DNA of 13,135 nucleotides. Origin: Anaerofustis sp. GTDB taxonomy: Bacteria > Bacillota > Clostridia > Eubacteriales > Anaerofustaceae. The notes under the pieces are model-generated. The model did no database searches and was not told the origin of the DNA. It saw only the letters and a list, made by a program, of their open reading frames with translations. Positions 7,843-13,109 of this stretch are shown one piece after another (position 1 is the stretch's first letter; each line of letters opens with the position of its first letter). The stretch is taken from the NCBI RefSeq assembly GCF_019420015.1, contig NZ_JAHZIA010000051.1, positions 974 to 14,108 on the forward strand, written 5' to 3'. Both the position numbers and the translations under genes were made by a program.

Positions 7843-8280
7843 GTGGAAAAAAGAATTTTGGCAATAGATTACGGCGACAGCAGGATAGGCATTGCCGTAA
7901 GCGATGCATTACATATAACAGCTCAGGGTGTCGGGGTTATAAAAAGGACAAAAAACCTCGATACGGATATAGAGCAGATAAAGAAATACATAAAAGATTA
8001 CGATGCGGGGCTTGTGATTTTGGGAAACCCTCTCAACCTAAACGGAGAAAAGGGGAAAAGAGCCCTTGTGACAGAAGAATTTTATGAGATATTAAAAGAC
8101 AAAGTTGAAATACCCGTTAAGCTTTGGGATGAAAGACTATCCACAAAGGAAGCAGAAAGAGCTCTTGAAGCGGGAGGAGTAAACTGGAGAAAGAAAAGAG
8201 AAGTTATTGATATGATGGCTGCACAGATAATATTATCGTCATATCTTGATTATAACAATAACAATATAGGAGGATTTTAG
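7843..8280 (+). CDS. ruvX: RuvX/YqgF-family nuclease (putative Holliday junction resolvase; pre-16S rRNA processing)
   Basis: This is a 145-residue RNase H-fold protein of the YqgF family, known for maturing the 5' end of 16S rRNA in E. coli and long annotated as a putative Holliday junction resolvase. The first acidic active-site residue is D9 in RILAIDYGDSRIG (4-16). GNPLNLNG (61-68) is the conserved second block, LWDERLST (94-101) the third, and D123 in VIDMMAAQ is the last catalytic aspartate. The length is normal and no key residue is missing. Translation starts at GTG, with AAGGAG 5 bases upstream; no in-frame ATG would give the conserved first strand. The TAG stop is directly followed by the ATG of the next gene, so translation of the two is probably coupled. 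Confidence 0.94.
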   Translation: MEKRILAIDYGDSRIGIAVSDALHITAQGVGVIKRTKNLDTDIEQIKKYIKDYDAGLVILGNPLNLNGEKGKRALVTEEFYEILKDKVEIPVKLWDERLSTKEAERALEAGGVNWRKKREVIDMMAAQIILSSYLDYNNNNIGGF

Positions 8281-8526
8281 ATGAGTGAAGAAAAAGAAAT
8301 TGATGTAATTGTACTTAAAAACGAAGAGGGAGAAGAGATTTCCTTTTTGGTGGAAGATGAATTTGAGTTTGAAGACAAGTCGTATTTGGTTTTATATGAA
8401 GAAGAAAATGACGAAGATGCGTATTTATTTACGGTTGAAGAAGAAGACGAGGACAGCATAGTGGTAAAAGAAGTAACCGACGAAGAAGAATTTAACAGAG
8501 TCAGTGAATATTACTACAGCGAGTAG
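8281..8526 (+). CDS. yrzB: DUF1292 family protein (YrzB-type)
   Basis: This is an 81-residue, strongly acidic small protein, with nearly half of its residues Asp or Glu. It matches the DUF1292/YrzB family in length, in charge and in the pattern IDVIVLKNEEGEEISFLVED followed by KSYLVLYEEENDEDAYLF. The biochemical role of the family is unknown. It starts on the base after the ruvX stop, and its Shine-Dalgarno GGAGG lies inside the last ruvX codons, so it is almost surely translated with ruvX. The same gene order is kept in Bacillus. The RNase J gene follows after 8 bases. Confidence 0.87.
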   Translation: MSEEKEIDVIVLKNEEGEEISFLVEDEFEFEDKSYLVLYEEENDEDAYLFTVEEEDEDSIVVKEVTDEEEFNRVSEYYYSE

Positions 8527-8534
8527 GTTTTGGG

Positions 8535-10400
8535 ATGTCATTTAGAAATAACAATTTTGAAGCCACACCGCTGTCTGGAGTTAAACAGACTCAAGCTGAA
8601 GAAACAAGACTTTCCGAAGGGGCAGAGGAAGTTATGCCTTCAAAGGAAAGCAGATTAAAACCAAGAAGAAACCAGACTCAAAAAAGAAGTGCCAAAAACA
8701 CCAAGAAAGGCGACACAAACAAAAAAAACGCGATACAAAGGAATGAAAAGCTGAAAGTAATTCCTCTTGGAGGACTTGGGGAAATCGGCAAAAACATGAC
8801 CGTATTCGAAACAGAAGATGACATTATCATAGTGGACTGCGGTTTGAAATTCCCAGATGAAAATATGTATGGGATAGATATAGTTATTCCTGAATTCACA
8901 TATTTGATCGAAAACAGGAATAAGATAAGAGGGTTATTTTTGACTCATGGGCATGAGGACCATATAGGAGCGATTCCTTATTTATTAAAACAGATAAACA
9001 TACCTATATACGGCACGAAGCTTACCATGGGGCTTCTTAAAAGGAAGCTTGTGGAGCACAAGTTGGATGAAAGTGCGAAGCTGCATATAGTAAGGAAGGG
9101 AAGCACCGTAAAGGTAAAAGGATTCAGCGTGGAATTTGTGACCTCAAACCATTCGATTCCCGACAGCTGTGCCCTTTATATAAGCTGTGCGGGTGGAAAA
9201 GTATTCCATACGGGAGACTTTAAGGTTGATTATACGCCTGTGGACAACCAGCAAATAGACTTGCAGAGGATGGCTGCGATAGGCGCTCAAGGAATAGACC
9301 TTTTGATTGCGGACAGTACCAATGCTGAAAGGGAAGGTCATGCAAAATCCGAAGCCAGCGTAGGAAAGACTTTTATGTCTTTGTTTAAAGAAGGTGCGGA
9401 CAAGAGAATAATACTTGCGACCTTTGCGACAAATGTACACAGAGTTCAGCAGGTGTTTGATGCGGCAAAGAAATACAAAAGAAAAGTTGCCATAAGCGGA
9501 AGAAGTATGGTAAATGTTGTTGCTGTGGCAAAAGAGTTGAAATATCTTAAGTTTAACGACAATATTTTGATAGAGCTTAACGAAGTGGACAACTATCCGC
9601 CGGAAAGAGTGGTTATACTGACCACCGGTTCTCAGGGAGAGCCTATGGCGGCACTGAGCAGGATGGCAAACGGAGAGCACAGGCAGTTCAAGATTTCAAG
9701 TGAAGATTTTGTAATAATTTCCGCAACTCCGATACCGGGAAACGAAAAAACCGTTGCGGAAGTAATAAGCAATCTTTTCGAGCTTGGAGCAAAAGTTGTA
9801 TATCAGGGTGCAGAGGGTATACACGTTTCGGGGCATGCTCAAAAAGAGGAGCTTAAGTTGATGCATTCTATAATAAAAGCCAAGTACTTCATGCCCGCCC
9901 ACGGGGAATACAAGATGCTTTCCACTCACAAAGAGCTTGCCATGGAGCTTGGGATGAAAGAGAACAATATTTTTCTTTTGAAAAACGGGGATGTTCTTGA
10001 GATAGGACCCGAAAAAGCCAAGGTAAAAGGAGAAGTCGCAAACGGACTTACGATGATTGACGGGCTTGGAATAGGGGATGTCGGAAACATCGTTCTTAAA
10101 GACAGGAAAAAGCTCAGCGAAGACGGACTGTTTATAGTGGTTGTATCTCTTACCAAGGAAAGAGTCGTAAGCGGACCGGGGATAGTATCCAGAGGATTTG
10201 TGTATATGAGAGAAAGCGAAGCGCTTTTAAACGGGGCAAAAGATATAGCGAACAAGGTGCTTAACAAATACAAAGACAGGCTATTTGATTACAACAGTAT
10301 CAAAGGGGATATGAAGTATGAGCTTGAAAAGTATTTATATGAGAACACCAAGAGAAGACCTATGATTTTACCTATACTTATGTATGTAAAAATAGATTAA
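8535..10400 (+). CDS. rnj: Ribonuclease J with basic N-terminal extension
   Basis: RNase J has 5'-3' exonuclease and endonuclease activity and takes part in mRNA decay and rRNA maturation in Firmicutes. The metallo-beta-lactamase core begins near residue 72 (LKVIPLGGLGEIGKNM). Zinc ligands are visible as HGHEDH (138-143), H206 (SNHSIPD) and D228 (HTGDF). The beta-CASP part shows TTGSQGEPMAALSRMA (363-378), HVSGHAQ (430-436) and PAHGEY (454-459). A C-terminal domain ends in RRPMILPILMYVKID. The protein has 621 residues, about 65 more than Bacillus RNase J1. The extra part is a low-complexity, Lys/Arg/Gln-rich N-terminus. The Shine-Dalgarno for this start is weak; an in-frame ATG at 8634 (M34) has GAGG 5 bases upstream and could be the true start. 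Whether it is the J1 or J2 type was not decided. Confidence 0.95.
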   Translation: MSFRNNNFEATPLSGVKQTQAEETRLSEGAEEVMPSKESRLKPRRNQTQKRSAKNTKKGDTNKKNAIQRNEKLKVIPLGGLGEIGKNMTVFETEDDIIIVDCGLKFPDENMYGIDIVIPEFTYLIENRNKIRGLFLTHGHEDHIGAIPYLLKQINIPIYGTKLTMGLLKRKLVEHKLDESAKLHIVRKGSTVKVKGFSVEFVTSNHSIPDSCALYISCAGGKVFHTGDFKVDYTPVDNQQIDLQRMAAIGAQGIDLLIADSTNAEREGHAKSEASVGKTFMSLFKEGADKRIILATFATNVHRVQQVFDAAKKYKRKVAISGRSMVNVVAVAKELKYLKFNDNILIELNEVDNYPPERVVILTTGSQGEPMAALSRMANGEHRQFKISSEDFVIISATPIPGNEKTVAEVISNLFELGAKVVYQGAEGIHVSGHAQKEELKLMHSIIKAKYFMPAHGEYKMLSTHKELAMELGMKENNIFLLKNGDVLEIGPEKAKVKGEVANGLTMIDGLGIGDVGNIVLKDRKKLSEDGLFIVVVSLTKERVVSGPGIVSRGFVYMRESEALLNGAKDIANKVLNKYKDRLFDYNSIKGDMKYELEKYLYENTKRRPMILPILMYVKID

Positions 10401-10423
10401 TTTTATAGGAGGAAGAAATAAGG

Positions 10424-10792
10424 ATGAATGTATATGACAAAGCCAATGATTTAGCGAGAGCGGTAAAAGAAAGCGATGAATTTAAAAGATACCAAAAGGC
10501 TGCTCAAAAAATAGACACCAGCGAAGAACACAAAAAGATGATTAAAGATTTTATGAATTTGCAGTACAGGTCTTATGTTGCTCAAATGAACGGGGAAGAA
10601 CCTGACGAAAAATTGATAAACGAATTTAATTTATTATATTCGACTATATCGAACATTTCGGACATAAAAGAGTTTTTGGAATCTCAAATGTATTTTGCAA
10701 GACTTATGGAAGATATTCAAAAGACCATTGCCGAAGCGAGCGATACCGGAGTTGAGTTTTTAAACAACGGATATTTGACTGAAGACAAATAA
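10424..10792 (+). CDS. YlbF/YmcA family protein (Com_YlbF)
   Basis: This is a 122-residue all-helical cytoplasmic protein. The family, in Bacillus subtilis YlbF and YmcA, forms the Y-complex with YaaT, which steers RNase Y and affects sporulation, competence and biofilms. The match is seen in the N-terminal MNVYDKANDLARAVKESDEF, the LYSTISNISDIKEFLESQ stretch (70-88), and the closing helix FARLMEDIQKTIAEA. Its length fits. I cannot say which paralogue it is, so no symbol is given. It lies 23 bases after the RNase J gene with AGGAGG upstream, so two RNA-decay factors are probably made from one transcript. It is the last gene of the run, followed by a clear terminator. Confidence 0.85.
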   Translation: MNVYDKANDLARAVKESDEFKRYQKAAQKIDTSEEHKKMIKDFMNLQYRSYVAQMNGEEPDEKLINEFNLLYSTISNISDIKEFLESQMYFARLMEDIQKTIAEASDTGVEFLNNGYLTEDK

Positions 10793-10816
10793 ATATGAAT
10801 TGTTTTATTTTAAAAT

Positions 10817-10851
10817 AAAAAAGAAGTAAGAATAATCTTACTTCTTTTTTT
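10817..10851. terminator. Bidirectional terminator shared by ylbF and the minus-strand gene
   Basis: A perfect 14-bp stem (10817-10830 with 10837-10850) encloses the loop AATAAT. A tracts on the left and T tracts on the right make it work for both strands. The minus-strand gene's stop codon (10850-10852) overlaps the stem end, so the converging genes are packed with no spare bases on that side. Confidence 0.9.
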
Positions 10852-11125
10852 AATATTCTTCCAAAGACTTTATGACTTCGTTTTCGACGTATTTATAATC
10901 TTCATCAGAATAATCGTGCTCTAGCATTTTTGAAGCTATGTACTCGTAATCGTTCAATTCTTCACGGGTGAAGTCGTACTCGTCTCCGAGCAGTAAAAAA
11001 ATACCCGCATCTACCGAGTCAAGCAGGAAGTCATAATCCAAAGAGTCGTTTTCCAATTCCTCCTTGTATTTTTCTCTGAGCCGTTTGCATGTTTCGCTGT
11101 AAAACGCACTGTACTTCATAACCAT
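10850..11125 (-). CDS. Hypothetical acidic small protein
   Basis: This frame encodes 91 residues of an unrecognised, acidic, Tyr-rich and probably helical protein. It has no signal peptide, no clear membrane segment and no cysteine pair. Examples are KRLREKYKEELENDSLDYDF, DAGIFLLLGDEYDFTREELN and MLEHDYSDEDYKYVENEV. That it is real is supported by a good AAGGAG site, a promoter with an extended -10 upstream, and a terminator placed at its stop. Two ATG codons are possible: the first is 3 bases from the Shine-Dalgarno and the second (residue 3) is 9 bases away, so the protein may have 89 residues. It faces ylbF tail to tail, and the palindrome array begins just upstream of its promoter. No function is assigned. 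Confidence 0.7.
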   Translation of the reverse strand: MVMKYSAFYSETCKRLREKYKEELENDSLDYDFLLDSVDAGIFLLLGDEYDFTREELNDYEYIASKMLEHDYSDEDYKYVENEVIKSLEEY

Positions 11126-11149
11126 ACTCTCCTTATTTTCTTACAATAC

Positions 11150-11158
11150 ATTATACCA
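11150..11158 (-). promoter_or_regulatory. Extended -10 promoter of the acidic small-protein gene
   Basis: On the minus strand the sequence reads ATGGTATAATG, a perfect TATAAT with the TG element one base upstream. No good -35 box is seen at the usual distance, which extended -10 promoters do not need. It lies 25 bases before the start codon, and the first repeat unit begins about 40 bases further upstream. Confidence 0.65.
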
Positions 11159-11199
11159 TAATTAGAGCAAAAATTACTTTATTTTATATATTTTCTTAA

Positions 11200-11241
11200 A
11201 ATAACTTATCTATAGAATAGGTAATCTATAGATTACCTATT
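11200..11241. repeat. Palindromic element 1, long form (42 bp)
   Basis: The modules are AATAACTTATCTATAG, AATAGGTAATCTATAG and ATTACCTATT. The inner part is a perfect 30-bp palindrome (11214-11243). The outer arms match at 13 of 16 positions. A stray half unit, TTACCTATT, follows at 11249-11257. Confidence 0.85.
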
Positions 11242-11333
11242 CTGTAACTTACCTATTTTAAAATTTTGAAGTAGGATATTGTACATAAATTTATGATTTG
11301 CAAAGTAAAACTTTGTATTAAATAAACTTCTCA

Positions 11334-11375
11334 AATAGGGTAGCTATAGATTGCCTATGTTATAACTACCCTATG
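11334..11375. repeat. Palindromic element 2, long form (42 bp)
   Basis: The modules are AATAGGGTAGCTATAG, centre ATTGCCTATG and right arm TTATAACTACCCTATG. The arms match at 13 of 16 positions. The centre points the opposite way to that of elements 1 and 12. Confidence 0.85.
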
Positions 11376-11470
11376 TTGTTTTATTCTTTATACAAAAGGT
11401 TTTTATTAAAAATTCCAGCCTTTTGTATTAGGGGGCATTTCTGTTTTATTCGTTATGCTTTTATAATTCC

Positions 11471-11496
11471 AATAGGGTAGTTATAGGTTACCTATT
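11471..11496 (+). repeat. Palindromic element 3, short form (26 bp)
   Basis: The left module is AATAGGGTAGTTATAG and the end is GTTACCTATT. The GGG-bearing side is on the left, as in most of the short forms. Confidence 0.85.
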
Positions 11497-11510
11497 TCAT
11501 ATAAGAGATA

Positions 11511-11536
11511 TATAGGGTATCTATAAGTTACCTATT
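11511..11536 (+). repeat. Palindromic element 4, short form (26 bp)
   Basis: The left module is TATAGGGTATCTATAA and the end is GTTACCTATT. It starts 40 bases after element 3. It opens the first copy of a longer duplicated segment. Confidence 0.85.
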
Positions 11537-11552
11537 AGGGTTATAAAGCAGA

Positions 11553-11578
11553 TATAGGGTAGTTATGAGTAACCTATT
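11553..11578 (+). repeat. Palindromic element 5, short form (26 bp)
   Basis: The left module is TATAGGGTAGTTATGA and the end is GTAACCTATT. Together with its flanks, CAGA before and TAAAGATT after, it matches element 10. Confidence 0.85.
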
Positions 11579-11633
11579 TAAAGATTTAAAAATTAAGAGA
11601 TTAGTAATAGATTAAATATTCTTATATCAATAT

Positions 11634-11674
11634 AGTAGGTTATCTATAGATACCTTATTTATAATTAACCTATC
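11634..11674. repeat. Palindromic element 6, long form (41 bp)
   Basis: The parts are AGTAGGTTATCTATAG, centre ATACCTTAT and right arm TTATAATTAACCTATC. It is the most decayed long element, with arms matching at 11 of 16. It is the counterpart of element 11 in the duplicated segment. Confidence 0.8.
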
Positions 11675-11689
11675 AGAATAATGGAATAT

Positions 11690-11715
11690 AATAGGGTAGT
11701 TATAAGTAACCTATT
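11690..11715 (+). repeat. Palindromic element 7, short form (26 bp)
   Basis: The left module is AATAGGGTAGTTATAA and the end is GTAACCTATT, close to the short-form consensus. It starts 15 bases after the end of element 6. Confidence 0.85.
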
Positions 11716-11730
11716 TAATAATAAAGGAAG

Positions 11731-11756
11731 AATAGGTTATCTATAGATTACCTACT
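11731..11756. repeat. Palindromic element 8, short form (26 bp)
   Basis: The left module is AATAGGTTATCTATAG and the end is ATTACCTACT. It is the only short form with GGT instead of GGG on the left, which makes it more symmetric. Confidence 0.85.
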
Positions 11757-11769
11757 TATGCAGTAGATT

Positions 11770-11795
11770 GATAGGGTAGCTATAGCTTACCTATT
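11770..11795 (+). repeat. Palindromic element 9, short form (26 bp)
   Basis: The left module is GATAGGGTAGCTATAG and the end is CTTACCTATT. It opens the second copy of the duplicated segment and matches element 4 in place. Confidence 0.85.
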
Positions 11796-11811
11796 AGGTG
11801 TATAAAACAGA

Positions 11812-11837
11812 TATAGGGTAGTTATAACTCACCTATT
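11812..11837 (+). repeat. Palindromic element 10, short form (26 bp)
   Basis: The left module is TATAGGGTAGTTATAA and the end is CTCACCTATT. It is the counterpart of element 5, sharing CAGATATAGGGTAGTTAT across its left edge. Confidence 0.85.
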
Positions 11838-11881
11838 TAAAGATTGAAAAATAAAATATTTGAATATTTTTATATCAACAC

Positions 11882-11922
11882 AATAGGTTATCTATAGATA
11901 GGGTATCTATAAGTAACCTATT
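11882..11922. repeat. Palindromic element 11, long form (41 bp)
   Basis: The parts are AATAGGTTATCTATAG, centre ATAGGGTAT and right arm CTATAAGTAACCTATT, with arms matching at 14 of 16. The centre reads opposite to that of its counterpart, element 6. Confidence 0.85.
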
Positions 11923-11937
11923 GGAATAACGAAATAT

Positions 11938-11985
11938 AATAGGGTAGTTATAGAATAGGTAATCTATAACTACCCTATTTTTTAT
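11938..11985. repeat. Palindromic element 12, long form (42 bp) with T tail
   Basis: The arms AATAGGGTAGTTATAG and CTATAACTACCCTATT (ending at 11979) are perfect inverted repeats around AATAGGTAAT. A T-rich tail follows at once, so as RNA it would look like a rho-independent terminator facing the methyltransferase gene. Confidence 0.85.
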
Positions 11986-12000
11986 TGTATATTCATTTTT

Positions 12001-12068
12001 AGGGAAGAGAGTGAGATGGGAAAGAGTGTGGAAAGAAGAGTGTTAACTATGATGATTTTAAATGTATG
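12001..12068. other. Spacer between repeat array and methyltransferase promoter
   Basis: This is a purine-rich stretch (GGGAAGAGAGTGAGATGGG and similar) without repeat units, start sites or a reading frame of note. Nothing further could be recognised. Confidence 0.5.
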
Positions 12069-12097
12069 TTTACTTTTTGTTAAATAAAAAGTATAAT
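12069..12097 (+). promoter_or_regulatory. Promoter of the TrmH-family methyltransferase gene
   Basis: A perfect TATAAT (12092-12097) lies 17 bases after TTTACT, a fair -35 match. The -10 box is 29 bases before the start codon. The promoter is downstream of the whole repeat array, so the repeats are probably not in this transcript. Confidence 0.65.
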
Positions 12098-12126
12098 AAA
12101 GTGATTAGATTTTAAGAGGAAAAAAT

Positions 12127-12858
12127 ATGATTACGTCTAAAACCAACAAAACAGTGAAATTGATAAAAAGTTTGGATAAGAAGAAATACAGAGACAAGAA
12201 CAATCTTTTCATTTTGGAGGGGAAGAAATTTGTTGATGATGCTCTGAAAGGTGATTTTGAGATTAAATATATAGTGACTAGAGAAAAGTATTCGGGAGAA
12301 TATAAAAATGCTCTTGTGGTGAGCGACGATATATTTGATTATATATCCACGACGAAGTCTCCTCAGGGAGTTCTTGCGGTTATAAGCATTGAATACGGGG
12401 ATAAAGACGAGATTGATGACTCGGCAAATATTCTTTATCTTGACAACGTACAGGACAGTGAGAATGTGGGAGGTCTTATAAGAACCGCAGTTTGTGCGGA
12501 TTTTGATGCGGTGGTTATTTCTGAGGGGTGTGCTTCTCCTTTTTCGGCTAAGTCTATGAGGGCGAGTGCCGGAAGCATACTTTCAATAAAAATATTGAAA
12601 GATGAAAATTATGATTTGCTCAGAGAGCTAAAAGACAGAGGATTTGATGTGACGGCAGCGACTCTTGAGGGAAGCCCTAACAGTGAATTCAATAGACAGG
12701 GGAATGTTTTGATTGTCGGAAACGAAGGCAACGGAGTGAGCAGGGAATGCCTTCGTTATGCCACCAAAGAGGTAAAGATACCGATGAGCGGCAAGTGTGA
12801 GTCTTTGAATGCCAATGTGAGCGGCTCGATTCTTATGTACAAGATATACGGATATTAG
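12127..12858 (+). CDS. TrmH/SpoU-family RNA 2'-O-methyltransferase
   Basis: This 243-residue protein would methylate a ribose 2'-OH in rRNA or tRNA with S-adenosylmethionine, through the knotted SPOUT fold. The N-terminal part (about 1-95) is the substrate-binding domain that begins with SKTNKTVKLIKSL and has FILEGKKFVDDAL (28-40). The three SpoU motifs follow: DNVQDSENVGGLIRTA (106-121) with N113 and the key R119; LIVGNEGNGVS (195-205); and IPMSGKCESLNANVSGSILMY (218-238). The layout is that of the YsgA-like 23S rRNA group, but the target nucleotide cannot be told from the sequence. AAGAGG lies 7 bases before the ATG. The gene stands alone, with its own promoter and terminator, and is flanked on both sides by palindromic elements. 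Confidence 0.92.
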   Translation: MITSKTNKTVKLIKSLDKKKYRDKNNLFILEGKKFVDDALKGDFEIKYIVTREKYSGEYKNALVVSDDIFDYISTTKSPQGVLAVISIEYGDKDEIDDSANILYLDNVQDSENVGGLIRTAVCADFDAVVISEGCASPFSAKSMRASAGSILSIKILKDENYDLLRELKDRGFDVTAATLEGSPNSEFNRQGNVLIVGNEGNGVSRECLRYATKEVKIPMSGKCESLNANVSGSILMYKIYGY

Positions 12859-12940
12859 GGAGTATAGGTTTCTTTAAAGGCTTAGTAAGAGATTTTATGA
12901 TATTGTTTATCATATGAAGATAAGAATAAGTTTAATATGC

Positions 12941-12971
12941 AAAACAGACATTACAGTTATGTCTGTTTTTT
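12941..12971 (+). terminator. Rho-independent terminator of the methyltransferase gene
   Basis: An 11-bp perfect stem (AAAACAGACAT with ATGTCTGTTTT, 12959-12969) with a 7-base loop is followed by T residues. It lies about 80 bases after the stop codon. The A tract on the left also allows it to act on the other strand. Confidence 0.88.
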
Positions 12972-13011
12972 GTTTTGTACAGAGGGTTTTATTTAAGGCA
13001 GATAATGGGGT

Positions 13012-13053
13012 AGTAGGGTAGCTATAGATTACCTATTCTATAGCTACCCTATT
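13012..13053. repeat. Palindromic element 13, long form (42 bp)
   Basis: The parts are AGTAGGGTAGCTATAG, centre ATTACCTATT and right arm CTATAGCTACCCTATT, with arms matching at 15 of 16. It belongs to the family in the main array but lies beyond the methyltransferase terminator. Confidence 0.85.
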
Positions 13054-13068
13054 TTATTTTGTTATCTT

Positions 13069-13109
13069 AATAGGTTATCTATAGATACCTTATCTATAGA
13101 TAACCTATT
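13069..13109. repeat. Palindromic element 14, long form (41 bp)
   Basis: This is a perfect inverted repeat of 19 bp on each side of CCT, the left arm being AATAGGTTATCTATAGATA. It starts 15 bases after element 13. The window ends soon after, so the cluster may go on. Confidence 0.88.

Larger units (their letters stand above)
11160..12000. repeat. Array of 12 palindromic elements (26 bp and 41/42 bp)
   Basis: This gene-free stretch between divergent genes holds twelve related AT-rich palindromes. The basic 16-bp module is close to AATAGGKTADYTATAG. A short element is one module plus a 10-bp end such as GTAACCTATT. A long element has an extra module in the middle (16+16+10, or 16+15+10). Start-to-start distances are 134, 137, 40, 42, 81, 56, 41, 39, 42, 70 and 56. 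No open frame of note crosses it. It is not a CRISPR array, because the units vary and the gaps between them are short and partly related. The gaps before and after the second unit (92 and 95 bp) hold no unit. The second of these has a separate 10-bp inverted repeat, ATACAAAAGG (11390-11399) against CCTTTTGTAT (11419-11428). The family is not recognised. Confidence 0.9.

Noticed and set aside
11200..11979. CRISPR array
   Set aside because: The units vary in sequence and length, the gaps are only 13-16 bp and partly repeated, and no cas gene is present.
11200..11979. Replication origin with DnaA boxes (TTATCTATA resembles TTATCCACA)
   Set aside because: The resemblance misses two of nine bases in every copy and is explained by the palindrome itself. 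There is no dnaA, dnaN or rep gene nearby.
12896..12914. Small inverted repeat TATGATA/TATCATA after the methyltransferase gene
   Set aside because: It has a 7-bp A-T-rich stem with no T run and is easily expected by chance. The real terminator follows.
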